Assembly: GCA_964548225.1 (NCBI GenBank)
Contig: CAZJQP010000004.1
Location: forward strand, 62,001 to 126,000
DNA from: CALMEH01 sp964548225
GTDB lineage: Bacteria > Acidobacteriota > Blastocatellia > Pyrinomonadales > Pyrinomonadaceae
Reading direction: 5' to 3'
Length of the DNA stretch: 64,000 nucleotides
Each line of letters opens with the position of its first letter. The stretch's first letter is position 1. The notes beneath the pieces are model-generated. The model saw nothing but the letters and a program-made list of their open reading frames with translations, was not told the DNA's origin and searched no databases. Positions 1 through 8,050 of this stretch are shown here, in pieces. The translations under genes were made by a program, and so were the position numbers.

Positions 1-1
1 T

Positions 2-400
2 AATGCACGAAATAATCAGATGATTGAAGTTGAAGCACGGATTATGTTTTCGCGTTTGGTCAATGAAAACGGGCGCATCGTGCGGCGGTTCGATATGCTC
101 GAACTCGAACGCGAAAAGGTTGTTTTTCTCCCGCTGGCGTGGACAATCGTGCATCCGATTGACGAAAATTCACCGCTTTTCGGTCTGACGAAGGAAGATT
201 TTGAAAAATCAAACGCCGAGTTCGCCATTCTGCTTTCGGCGATGGACGAAACCTACGCGCAAATCGTCCACACGCGGACATCTTATAAACCAAACGAAAT
301 AAAATGCGGCTACAAATTTGCCAATATCTATAACGAAACCGAATCGGGAGAAAAGATTTCGATTGACGTGCGGAAACTTTCGCATATTGAAAAAGTCTAA
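2..400 (+). CDS. Inward-rectifier K+ channel, C-terminal part (5' end outside window)
   Basis: The reading frame is open from the window edge, so only the last 132 residues are visible. They match the cytoplasmic immunoglobulin-like domain of bacterial inward-rectifier (KirBac) channels: NARNNQMIEVEAR (family pattern NxRxNxIxEA), then LAWTIVHPIDENSPLFG (family SWTVMHxIDExSPLYG), MDETYAQIVHTRTSY and FANIY. This domain lines the cytoplasmic vestibule and gates K+ flow; the pore and selectivity filter must lie upstream. An internal ATG at 20 exists, but the frame continues before it with family-conserved residues, so it is not the start. The stop codon overlaps the next gene by one base, suggesting co-transcription with riboflavin synthase. 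Confidence 0.88.
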   Translation, partial: NARNNQMIEVEARIMFSRLVNENGRIVRRFDMLELEREKVVFLPLAWTIVHPIDENSPLFGLTKEDFEKSNAEFAILLSAMDETYAQIVHTRTSYKPNEIKCGYKFANIYNETESGEKISIDVRKLSHIEKV

Positions 401-1044
401 TGTTCACGGGAATTATTGAAGAATTAGGAAAAATTGCGGCGCTCGAAAAATCGGCGAACGGCGCGAAGATAAAAATTGCGGCGAAGATTGTTACCGAAGG
501 CACAAACGAAGGCGATTCGATTGCAGTCAACGGTGTCTGTTTGACAGCTTTGGATATTAAGAAAGATCTGTTTTCGGCTGATGTTTCACAAGAAACGCTC
601 GATAAATCCACACTTTCGAGATTAAAAACCGGCGCGAAAGTTAATCTCGAACGTGCTGTTACGCCAAACACAAGACTTGGCGGACATATTGTTCAAGGTC
701 ACGTTGATTCGCGTGGAAAATTTGTTTCTGCAACGCAAAGTGGCGATTTTTGGACGGTTCGTGTTTCGTTTCCGAAAGAAATTGGACAATATCTGGTTTA
801 TAAAGGCTCGATTTCGGTTGAAGGAATTTCGTTGACGATTGCGGAATTAAAAGACGATTATTTTGAAATCGCCGTCATTCCGAAGACTTGGGAATTAACG
901 AATCTTTCCGGCTTAAAGCCCGGCGATGAAGTAAATCTCGAAGCCGATGTGATTGCCAAATATGTCGAGCGGATCTTGCTTTACGGCAGACAAGAATCCG
1001 AAAAAATTTCAATGGAAAAATTGCAACGATTGGGATTCTTTTAA
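400..1044 (+). CDS. ribE: Riboflavin synthase, alpha chain
   Basis: Catalyses dismutation of two 6,7-dimethyl-8-ribityllumazine molecules to riboflavin, the last step of vitamin B2 synthesis, in the cytosol. The 214-residue product has the usual two tandem lumazine-binding barrels: the N-terminal MFTGIIEELGK start, GDSIAVNGVCLT and the barrel linker LGGHIVQGHVD, then the second repeat GSISVEGISLTI. Length is normal for the family. The start ATG shares its first base with the stop of the K+ channel gene. No other rib genes are in the window, so the pathway is scattered. Recognition is firm; the symbol ribE versus ribC depends on naming convention. Confidence 0.95.
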   Translation: MFTGIIEELGKIAALEKSANGAKIKIAAKIVTEGTNEGDSIAVNGVCLTALDIKKDLFSADVSQETLDKSTLSRLKTGAKVNLERAVTPNTRLGGHIVQGHVDSRGKFVSATQSGDFWTVRVSFPKEIGQYLVYKGSISVEGISLTIAELKDDYFEIAVIPKTWELTNLSGLKPGDEVNLEADVIAKYVERILLYGRQESEKISMEKLQRLGFF

Positions 1045-1099
1045 GTAATTTTTGTCGAATTTCTACTTTTTACTTTTTACTTTTTACTTCCGAAAATCT

Positions 1100-1105
1100 T
1101 ATAAT
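1100..1105 (+). promoter_or_regulatory. Possible -10 box (TATAAT) of the HIT gene
   Basis: A perfect TATAAT lies 16 bases before the HIT start codon, which would give a leader of only about 9-10 nt without a Shine-Dalgarno. No convincing -35 is seen; the upstream sequence is a run of reiterated TACTTTT words. The decamer TATAATTCTG recurs exactly at 31898 and 37028. Confidence 0.35.
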
Positions 1106-1121
1106 TCTGCATTCTAATTTT

Positions 1122-1472
1122 ATGAACAACCAAAATTGTTTATTTTGCAAAATTATTGCGGGCGAAATCCCGTCTGTGCGGATTTATGAAGATGATGTTT
1201 GCGTGGCTTTTAACGACATTAGCCCGCAAGCTCCGACGCACGTTTTGGTTATTCCGCGTGAACATTTCGATTCGTTGAACAACGCCGAAAAAGCGCACAA
1301 AGAAACACTCGGACATCTGCTTTTAACGGCAGCGGAGATTGCGCGTGAGAAAGGCTTTGCCGATGACGGTTATCGTGTCGTCATAAATACGAACGGTGAT
1401 GGCGGGCAGACAGTTTTTCATCTGCACGTTCATCTGCTTGGCGGACGGCAATTTATTTTTCCGCCCGGATAA
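1122..1472 (+). CDS. HIT family (histidine triad) protein
   Basis: Small nucleotide hydrolase/transferase of the Hint branch. The 116-residue protein shows the two family signatures: N-terminal CLFCKIIAGEIPS with the paired cysteines common in bacterial Hint proteins, and the C-terminal active site HLHVHLLGG (His-x-His-x-His), whose central His is the nucleophile attacking nucleoside phosphoramidates. PREHFDSLN is also typical. Substrate in this organism cannot be told from sequence. It sits alone between riboflavin synthase and a lipoprotein gene. Confidence 0.93.
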   Translation: MNNQNCLFCKIIAGEIPSVRIYEDDVCVAFNDISPQAPTHVLVIPREHFDSLNNAEKAHKETLGHLLLTAAEIAREKGFADDGYRVVINTNGDGGQTVFHLHVHLLGGRQFIFPPG

Positions 1473-1621
1473 AATTTTTACAAACATTTTTTGCGCTTTC
1501 AGCTTCTAAGTTTGGAAGTTTCAGCCGCGATACGAGACAGATTTTTAAGGCAAGATTTAACCGGAGCGTTATCGTTTGCTGTTTCGATAAAAGCGCAATT
1601 TACATTTAACAAAAAACTATT

Positions 1622-2548
1622 ATGAAACCGATTTTTACAATTTTATTTTTGTCAGCCGGATTGACTTTGCAATTTGGTTGTGGAAAAACCGAAGCAAATT
1701 CAAACTCGAATTCAACGGTAAACCAAACCAATACAGAAGTAAATAAAAATACTAATACGAACGCGAATACCAAGGTCGAATCAACGCCTTTGCCGCAATA
1801 TGAAACGGCGGAAATCGCATTGGCAGAAGGCAATAAATTTTTTGATGCGAACGAAAACGACAAGGCAATCGAGGCTTATAATCAAGCCGTCGAAAAAAAT
1901 CCCGAATTGGGCGAAGCCTATTTCAAACTCGGTGTAGCTTATCAAATCCGCGAAAAAGTTTATCAAACCGAAGCCGTAATCGTTGAAGAAACACCGACTC
2001 CGACACCTGCGCCGAAATCGAAAAAAGTCAGCAACAAAAAAGAAGAAAAAACGCCGACTACCGATTCGGAAAAGGCTTTTACAAAAGCTGTTAAAGCTCT
2101 GGAAAAAATTGTTAAGAAAAACCCGAAAGACGATGTGGCACAGTTTTATCTCGGACGTTCGCTCGAAAAATTGAATGAAGATCAAGATTCGCTCAAAGCC
2201 TTACGCGAAGCCGTCAAGCTCAAACCCGATAACAGTGAGTATCAACTCGAACTCGGAAAAATTTACATCAAACTCGCGCAATATGACGAAGCCGTTCGCG
2301 CTCTGAAAAAAGCGTTGGAATTGGATGAAGGAAATCTGCTGGCGGAAGAACAACTTGAAAAAGCCGAAGCCGGAAAAAAACGGGTTGATTTTGCCAAAGC
2401 CCAAAATGAGAAAAACGAGCCGCAATCAAAACAGGAACAACAAATCGAAATCCGCAAACCGACTGTTGTAAAGCCGAAACAAGATTCAAATTCGGCTTCG
2501 ACACCGAAACCGACAGGTAGCGTGGGCAAACAAGGAAACACTCAGTAA
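1622..2548 (+). CDS. TPR-repeat lipoprotein
   Basis: 308 residues. A hydrophobic signal segment (residues 4-18) is followed by LQFGC, a plausible lipobox with Cys20, then an Asn/Ser/Thr-rich linker of about 35 residues. Two groups of tetratricopeptide repeats follow (about 60-110 and 145-245; AIEAYNQAVEKNPELGEAYF and AVRALKKALELDEGN are clear repeat units), separated by a Pro/Lys-rich linker at 117-142. The C-terminus is Lys/Gln-rich and disordered. TPRs act as protein-binding scaffolds; the partner is unknown. Predicted to be attached to a membrane on the periplasmic side. The exact function is not recognisable. Confidence 0.8.
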   Translation: MKPIFTILFLSAGLTLQFGCGKTEANSNSNSTVNQTNTEVNKNTNTNANTKVESTPLPQYETAEIALAEGNKFFDANENDKAIEAYNQAVEKNPELGEAYFKLGVAYQIREKVYQTEAVIVEETPTPTPAPKSKKVSNKKEEKTPTTDSEKAFTKAVKALEKIVKKNPKDDVAQFYLGRSLEKLNEDQDSLKALREAVKLKPDNSEYQLELGKIYIKLAQYDEAVRALKKALELDEGNLLAEEQLEKAEAGKKRVDFAKAQNEKNEPQSKQEQQIEIRKPTVVKPKQDSNSASTPKPTGSVGKQGNTQ

Positions 2549-2550
2549 TT

Positions 2551-2640
2551 TGAGAAAAGAGACGAAGAGACGAAAAGAAAATGTGGAAGAAAAATCTTCG
2601 CATAATCTTCTTGTTTCTCCGTCTCTTTGTTCCAAAGTTT
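2551..2640. repeat. Imperfect word-type inverted repeat
   Basis: Left arm built from (A)GAGACGAA words (2556-2575) faces a right arm with CGTCTCTTT (2620-2628); an inner GAAG-AAAA-ATCTTC hairpin sits between. It follows the TPR lipoprotein stop and could end its transcript, but pairing is imperfect. Confidence 0.45.
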
Positions 2641-2758
2641 CCCAATGCTTCCAAAAAAACACACTATAAAATCTACCTGTGTCAACTTGACATATTTCAT
2701 AAAAAACCGATGATTGTAAAGAGAACTGTCCGATTTTGGCTAAATTATTGTTTTTATT

Positions 2759-4879
2759 ATGAAAATCGAACTCGAATCTCCAACAATCTCAGAATCTCTT
2801 TCTTTAGAACGAAAAATTAAAATGCACGAAGCGCGTGAAGCGATTGTTTATCGTTTGGCGCGTGATTTGCCGACGAATATTGATTTGGAGAGATTTTTGA
2901 ATGTCGTCGTTTCCGAACTCGGACGAATGATGCAAGCCGACCGTTGCGACCTTTTGCAGTTGACCACGGAAAGTGAACTTCGCATTAGCCACGAATGGCG
3001 CAAAGATGAATCCGTGCCGTCAAGTTTGGGGACGGAAATCCCGATTGATACCGAAAAATTAGCGGAAAGATTCGATATTTCAAAGCCGATTGCGATAAAC
3101 GATATTGCCGAAACCGACAATACGACCTTGAAATTTTTTGCAAAGGCTCTGGAAACGAAATCGCTTTTGATTGTGCCGATTAGCTTGCGCGGAAAACCTC
3201 TCGGATTGCTCGGACTTCACGACACACACGCACCGCGAAAATGGCACGACGAAGAAATTCATTTTCTCGAATCAATCGGTCAACAACTCGCCATCGGTTA
3301 TCAATACACTAGCCTTTACGTCGCGCAGGAACAGGAAACACGGCGCACAAATGCGCTGTTGGAAATTGCCAACACGCTCAATTCGCATTCGGATTTTAAG
3401 GAAGTTTCGGCGCGTGTTTTGGAACGTGCCGTTGAGCTTGTCGGCGCGGACTACGGCGCACTCGGCGTGCTTGACCAAACCGGCAAAAAAATTTCGCTGG
3501 CATCGTTCAAATCCGCCGAGGGTCAAGAACCGAATGCGGTTATGAAAATGATTGAAGAACACGGTCAATCGCTCGATCTCGAACCTTTTCCCGCGCTCAG
3601 CGATATTTTGCGCGAAGGCAAGACAATGAAAATTATTGATACGCAATTGCCGTTTGCGATTCGTCTGATTTTTAATTCTCAGCTTAACGGAAAAGCCGCG
3701 CTCGTTTCGCCAGTGCGCGTTGCCGGACAAGCCTTCGGTTTGCTCGGATTCGTTTGGGGCGAACAGCACGAAGTTTTGTTTGAAGAACACGAAATCGCGC
3801 TTGTTGAAGGAATTTCCGACCAAATCGGCACGGCTTTGGAGCGCGACCAGCTTTCGGCGGAAGTGATGCGTTTGAAATCCGCACTACTTCAAAAACAAAG
3901 TGAAATTGTCGGACAAGCACCTTCAATCCGTCGCGCAATGGAACTTGCTTTGAACGTCGCCGATACGAACACGACTGTTTTGGTTCAAGGCGAAAGCGGC
4001 ACGGGAAAGGAACTTTTGGCAAATCTGATTCATTATAATTCGGGGCGCGAAAACAAACCGTATATCAAAATAAATTGCGGTGCAATTCCCGAAACCCTTT
4101 TGGAATCAGAGCTTTTCGGACACGAAAAAGGTGCGTTCACCGATGCGCGTTCCGAACGCAAAGGACGTTTTGAAGAAGCCGACGGCGGCACGCTTTTTCT
4201 CGATGAAATCGGCGAAATGCCGCTTCAGGCGCAAGTAAAATTATTGCGAATTTTGCAAGATGGCGAATTAACACGAATCGGCGGAAACGAAGTTATTAAA
4301 ACCGATGTTCGCGTTATTGCCGCAACGAATATTGATTTGGAAAAAGCGATTGAAGAAGGCAATTTCCGCAAGGATTTATATTATCGTCTGTCGGTTTTTC
4401 CGATAACTTTGCCGCCGCTCCGTGAACGTCCCGAAGACATACATATTTTGGTTTTTCACTTTCTCGAACAATACAAGGAAAAAACCGGACGCTTTGTGTC
4501 GGGAATTTCAAAAGAAGCACTTCGCGCTTTAGTAAATTATGAATGGCTCGGCAACGTCCGCGAACTCGAAAACGCGATTGAACGTGCTGTCATTATTGCT
4601 TCCGGTCGCCAAATCGAACTCGACGATTTGCCCGATGCCATCAGCCGCAAAGCGTTTGAAACACACGCGCAAGTTCGCCAAGAAAGATTTAAAGCCGCCG
4701 GTGAAGGAAGTTCAATCGGCATCGAAATCGAACTTCCAGTGGCAATGGATGAAGTCGAAAAACAAGTCATCGAAGCGATGTTGGATTACACTAACGGCGA
4801 TAAATCACGCGCCGCCAGATTAATGAACATCGGCAGAAAAACGCTTTATCGAAAACTTGAGCAATACGCGCAGAAATAG
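2759..4879 (+). CDS. Sigma-54-dependent transcriptional activator with GAF domains
   Basis: 706-residue bacterial enhancer-binding protein. Two GAF-type sensory regions (about 35-165 and 190-365) precede the AAA+ domain (about 385-610): Walker A GESGTGKE near 411, the sigma-54 contact loop as GAFTDA near 458 (a G-to-D variant of GAFTGA), GGTLFLDEIGEMP for Walker B, and LPPLRERPEDI. The C-terminus carries a Fis-type helix-turn-helix (DKSRAARLMNIGRKTLYRKL). It would remodel sigma-54 RNA polymerase in response to a small ligand or redox signal bound by GAF. No partner kinase is adjacent, so it is an orphan regulator. An in-frame Met at 2822 is an alternative start; no strong ribosome binding site decides between them. 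Confidence 0.92.
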   Translation: MKIELESPTISESLSLERKIKMHEAREAIVYRLARDLPTNIDLERFLNVVVSELGRMMQADRCDLLQLTTESELRISHEWRKDESVPSSLGTEIPIDTEKLAERFDISKPIAINDIAETDNTTLKFFAKALETKSLLIVPISLRGKPLGLLGLHDTHAPRKWHDEEIHFLESIGQQLAIGYQYTSLYVAQEQETRRTNALLEIANTLNSHSDFKEVSARVLERAVELVGADYGALGVLDQTGKKISLASFKSAEGQEPNAVMKMIEEHGQSLDLEPFPALSDILREGKTMKIIDTQLPFAIRLIFNSQLNGKAALVSPVRVAGQAFGLLGFVWGEQHEVLFEEHEIALVEGISDQIGTALERDQLSAEVMRLKSALLQKQSEIVGQAPSIRRAMELALNVADTNTTVLVQGESGTGKELLANLIHYNSGRENKPYIKINCGAIPETLLESELFGHEKGAFTDARSERKGRFEEADGGTLFLDEIGEMPLQAQVKLLRILQDGELTRIGGNEVIKTDVRVIAATNIDLEKAIEEGNFRKDLYYRLSVFPITLPPLRERPEDIHILVFHFLEQYKEKTGRFVSGISKEALRALVNYEWLGNVRELENAIERAVIIASGRQIELDDLPDAISRKAFETHAQVRQERFKAAGEGSSIGIEIELPVAMDEVEKQVIEAMLDYTNGDKSRAARLMNIGRKTLYRKLEQYAQK

Positions 4880-4893
4880 GAAAGCGAAATTTT

Positions 4894-5820
4894 TCAATTT
4901 TTTGCCTTCCAAGCGCCCGCTCCGGCTTCGATACTTGGCGGATTATCAAAAAGTTTCTCGTTGTATTTTCCGTTCACTTGATACACTGTTTTTGTTTTAG
5001 TCTTTTTTCCTTGCTTGATAATCTGCGGCAACTTTACGCCTTCAACCTCAATATAGTCTTCCAAAAAATACCCAATCTCATAATAACTCTGTGTTTCTTC
5101 AATCCAAGTTCGTATTTTTATCCGATTTGGCAAATATGTTTTCGGGTCAATAAAATATTCAATCTTTAATCTTCCAAATAAGACTTCGACTACTTCAATC
5201 TGTTTGCCTTTTACTTTTTCAGTTTTGAGTCGTTCGATTTTAGGCTGAAACCACTTTGTTTCCATCAAATATGTTAACTGCCATTCAAAAAAACTTTCTT
5301 TTATATTATTATTGAATGAACTTTCATCGTATTGTATCTCACTACTGCGCTTTGAAATGTCCTGCATTTTTTTAGGTCTGTTTGTCGTTAAAATATAGTT
5401 ATCAAATATCTGATGTTCACGTTGTTTTCCATAATCCGACTTGTTTCGGGATTCTACTACATAAACTCCCGTAACTTTGCCCTCACTTACTTCATATCCA
5501 AGTTCTTTACCAAAATCATATTGGCGGATTGTGAGATTAAATCTGGGGCGGTCATCTATCCACCACCACCATTTATCCGGCAAAAGATAAAACTCGACAT
5601 AATGTGAATTACGAAATTCTTTTTTATCATACGGACTATACGACTTTGTAGTAACCGCCAGAGTTTTTACTTTATGGAGATTTTCGCGCCCGCCTTTCGC
5701 GGCGATTACTTTTTCCCAAAGTTCTTTTGCCTGCTCAACATTTTTATCTTGGGATTTTGCTTCTAATATTCCAAAAATGCCGAGAATGCAACAAATTAAT
5801 ACAGATGACATTATTTTCAT
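4894..5820 (-). CDS. Exported hypothetical protein (LolA/outer-membrane lipoprotein-sorting-like)
   Basis: 308 residues with a signal peptide (residues 1-23, ending LEAKSQ). The opening pattern, AKELWEKVIAAKGGRENLHKVKTL, is a motif I associate with exported proteins of Acidobacteria that have a LolA/LppX-like beta fold (outer-membrane lipoprotein-sorting-like). The rest is rich in beta-strand patterns with many Trp/Tyr (a WWWW run near residue 86) and ends with a NPPSIEAGAGAW segment typical of these proteins. No catalytic motif is visible. Likely periplasmic; function unknown. It is convergent with the sigma-54 activator upstream on the plus strand, with only 14 bases between them. Confidence 0.7.
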   Translation of the reverse strand: MKIMSSVLICCILGIFGILEAKSQDKNVEQAKELWEKVIAAKGGRENLHKVKTLAVTTKSYSPYDKKEFRNSHYVEFYLLPDKWWWWIDDRPRFNLTIRQYDFGKELGYEVSEGKVTGVYVVESRNKSDYGKQREHQIFDNYILTTNRPKKMQDISKRSSEIQYDESSFNNNIKESFFEWQLTYLMETKWFQPKIERLKTEKVKGKQIEVVEVLFGRLKIEYFIDPKTYLPNRIKIRTWIEETQSYYEIGYFLEDYIEVEGVKLPQIIKQGKKTKTKTVYQVNGKYNEKLFDNPPSIEAGAGAWKAKN

Positions 5821-5854
5821 TTTTCACCTCTTTGCACGACAAAATTATCACATT

Positions 5855-5940
5855 TCAATTATCAATTATCAATTATTTCGTTTGGTTATTGGGATAACAC
5901 CTACAAAATAATTGATAATTGATAATTGATAATTGATAAA
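5855..5940. repeat. Word-type inverted repeat, AATTGAT family
   Basis: Perfect 24-bp arms (5855-5878 and 5906-5929) made of repeated AATTGAT/ATCAATT words; the right arm carries one further copy beyond the pairing region. It lies between divergent genes, so it cannot simply be a terminator. Related word loci occur at 40751-40840 and 52490-52574. Confidence 0.85.
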
Positions 5941-6017
5941 GACGAAATTGGCAAAATTGTGGCGAGAGATGATAGAATTGGCATCAATATCAAAATTGCA
6001 AAATTTAAAATAATTCT

Positions 6018-7061
6018 ATGAAAAACTTAAAATCAGAACGCGAATTGTCATTGGATTTTTTGCGCGTATGTGAAGCGGCGGCGATTGAATCGGCAAAAAC
6101 GATGGGACAAGGCGACCGCAAATATTCCGATCACGTTGCCGTTGAAGCAATGCGCGAAGTGATGGATACTGTGCCGATGCGTGGGCGAATCGTCATCGGC
6201 GAAGGCGAACGCGACGAAGCACCGATGCTTTATATCGGCGAAGAACTCGGCGGTAAAGATTACAGCGAAGATGTGCGCGAAACTTTTCCCGAAATTGATA
6301 TTGCCGTTGACCCGCTCGAAGGCACAAATCTTTGTGCTTTGGGCGCAAATAATGCGATTGCCGTTCTCGCGGCGGCTGAGCGCGGCGGACTTTTGAACGC
6401 GCCGGATATTTATATGGACAAAATCGTCGTCGGTCCGAGTTGTCGCGGTGCGGTTGATATTGATGCGCCGGTGAAAGACAATTTGAAAAATATTGCGCGA
6501 CGGCTGGGGCGCGATATTGATGATTTGACCGTTATTTGTCTTGACCGTTCGCGTCATAAACAGCTTGTCCAAGACGTGCGAAACGCAGGTGCAAGAATTC
6601 GTCTGATTTCGGACGGCGACCTTTCGGCGGGAATTTCGGCGGCAGTCGCGGGAACGAATATTCACGCGCTGATGGGCATCGGCGGTGCGCCCGAAGGCGT
6701 GATTACTGCCGCCGCGATGAAATGTTTGAACGGCGAAATTCAAGCGAAATTAGTTTTTGACCCTGAAAGATTAGGCGTTGATAAATCGAAAGTTCCGCCC
6801 GTCGAAGAAGTGATGGAACGGCTCAAGGAAATGGGCATTACCGATGCCGAAAAAATCTATGACACGAACGACCTTGCGCCGGGCAAGCGAATTATTTTTG
6901 CCGCCACAGGCGTTACCGACGGCGCACTTCTTAGAGGCGTGAGATTTTTCGGCGCAGGCAAACGCACGCATTCCGTCGTGATGACAACCGATTCAAAAAG
7001 CATCCGTTTCGTTGATACGGTTCACGTTGAAGGCGGACCTGATGCCGTTATCAGATTTTAA
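6018..7061 (+). CDS. glpX: Fructose-1,6-bisphosphatase class II
   Basis: Hydrolyses fructose-1,6-bisphosphate to fructose-6-phosphate in gluconeogenesis. 347 residues, close to the family norm. GlpX signatures are clear: RVCEAAAIESAKTMGQGDR at the N-terminus, the metal-binding GEGERDEAPMLYIGEELG, DPLEGTN (Li+-sensitive phosphatase fold motif), GIGGAPEGVITAAAMK, and the C-terminal RFVDTVHVEGGPD. Class II enzymes need Mn2+ or Mg2+; some bacterial ones also act on sedoheptulose-1,7-bisphosphate, which cannot be decided here. It stands alone; upstream is an AT-rich inverted repeat and downstream a strong hairpin. Confidence 0.96.
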   Translation: MKNLKSERELSLDFLRVCEAAAIESAKTMGQGDRKYSDHVAVEAMREVMDTVPMRGRIVIGEGERDEAPMLYIGEELGGKDYSEDVRETFPEIDIAVDPLEGTNLCALGANNAIAVLAAAERGGLLNAPDIYMDKIVVGPSCRGAVDIDAPVKDNLKNIARRLGRDIDDLTVICLDRSRHKQLVQDVRNAGARIRLISDGDLSAGISAAVAGTNIHALMGIGGAPEGVITAAAMKCLNGEIQAKLVFDPERLGVDKSKVPPVEEVMERLKEMGITDAEKIYDTNDLAPGKRIIFAATGVTDGALLRGVRFFGAGKRTHSVVMTTDSKSIRFVDTVHVEGGPDAVIRF

Positions 7062-7070
7062 GATTTTTTC

Positions 7071-7144
7071 AACGCAAAGACGCAAAGGCGCAAAGTTTTT
7101 TTATAATAACTTCTTTGCGCCTTTGCGTCTTCGTGCCTTTGCGT
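7071..7144. repeat. Word-type inverted repeat, (A)CGCAAAG family; likely terminator of glpX
   Basis: Left arm AACGCAAAGACGCAAAGGCG... at 7071-7095 pairs with 7113-7144. The right arm contains one extra word (CGTGCCT) inserted into an otherwise complementary arm, showing that words are gained or lost in single arms. Between glpX and the DUF2085 gene, whose GTG start is 13 bases beyond the hairpin. Confidence 0.85.
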
Positions 7145-7156
7145 TAAATTAAACTT

Positions 7157-7708
7157 GTGCCGAAAGAAATCGAAAATTACACACCGCAAACGACGCTGAA
7201 AGATATAAAACGACTGGCGTTTTGGGCGTGGTTTATCGGTTTTGCGTTCGTGTTTATTTGGGTTTCGGCGATTGTGCTGGCACCGATTTTTGAAGCAAAT
7301 AATTTAACAAATATCTCCGCGCCGATTTATAAATTTTTCGGCTTTTTGTGTCATCAACAATCTTCGCGCTCGTTTCATATCGAAAATCACGCTTTTGCGG
7401 TTTGCTCACGCTGTTTCGGAATTTATTTTGGACTGTTTGCGGGTTTTATTATCTACTTATTTACCAGAAACATTGAAGAAATCGAACCGATTCCACGTTT
7501 TTGGCTGTTTTTGTCGTTGATTCCGATGGGCATTGATTGGGGGTTAACGGCTTTTGATATTTGGGAAAACACGCATCTTTCGCGTTTTTTGACAGGTTTA
7601 ATTCTGGGCATAACTTGCGCGATTTTTATTGTTCCTGCGTTGGTTGAAATCGTGCGGCTTTTATCAAAAAAATCGAAAAGGCAAACGGGTGCAATAACTA
7701 TTGACTAA
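7157..7708 (+). CDS. DUF2085 family membrane protein
   Basis: 183 residues starting at a GTG. Four hydrophobic segments (about 22-44, 80-103, 114-130, 140-165) place it in the cytoplasmic membrane. The hallmark of DUF2085 is present: FLCHQQSSRSFHIENHAFAVCSRC-FGIYFG (residues 56-90), with one His-containing CHQ motif and a Cys-x-x-Cys pair, suggesting a metal or redox site near the membrane. No function is established that I know of. It begins a short plus-strand group with the small protein and subtilase downstream. Confidence 0.85.
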   Translation: MPKEIENYTPQTTLKDIKRLAFWAWFIGFAFVFIWVSAIVLAPIFEANNLTNISAPIYKFFGFLCHQQSSRSFHIENHAFAVCSRCFGIYFGLFAGFIIYLFTRNIEEIEPIPRFWLFLSLIPMGIDWGLTAFDIWENTHLSRFLTGLILGITCAIFIVPALVEIVRLLSKKSKRQTGAITID

Positions 7709-7749
7709 ACCACGAAAAAAGCGCAGAATTATTTCTGCATTTGGAAGTT

Positions 7750-8031
7750 ATGAAATTTAGTAAAGACAGCGCAACGGAAGAGGCAAAACGTGATTTGGCG
7801 AAACGTCTGAAAATTGCGGAAAGCGATATAAAAACCGTTTCTGCTACCGATTCGGATTTTCCGAATATGTCGCTTGGTGCGCCGGTTGATAATGAAGGTT
7901 CGGCGATGATGATTGCGACGGGTTGGATAATTACACTCGGCGCAAACGGTAAAAATTATGAATATCGCGCTGACAAATATCAGCTTCGTCTGCGCGGATT
8001 TAACGGAACAAATTATATTGTGAAATCGTGA
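7750..8031 (+). CDS. Small SLGxP-motif protein upstream of subtilase
   Basis: About 93 residues; ATG at 7750 chosen over the TTG at 7741. It contains KRLKIAESDIKTVSATDSDFPN, MSLGAP, ATGWIITLGANGKNYEYRAD. This resembles a small domain that I recall from cyanobacterial and actinobacterial proteins, with the pattern EWPDxSLGCPxPG...GYxIxLxANGxxYEYHT. No signal peptide is apparent. It lies 19 bases before the secreted subtilase on the same strand, so a protease-linked role such as inhibitor or chaperone is possible, but that is inference from position. Function unknown. Confidence 0.68.
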   Translation: MKFSKDSATEEAKRDLAKRLKIAESDIKTVSATDSDFPNMSLGAPVDNEGSAMMIATGWIITLGANGKNYEYRADKYQLRLRGFNGTNYIVKS

Positions 8032-8050
8032 AATATCTGGAGTTAAAAAA

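Noticed and set aside
60..671. 203-codon minus-strand frame opposite the K+ channel and ribE
   Set aside because: Shadow of two well-identified plus-strand genes; no family features and odd composition.
2736..2751. Sigma-54 promoter before the GAF-type activator
   Set aside because: TGGCTA-N5-TTGTT lacks the conserved -12 GC and lies only a few bases before the start codon.
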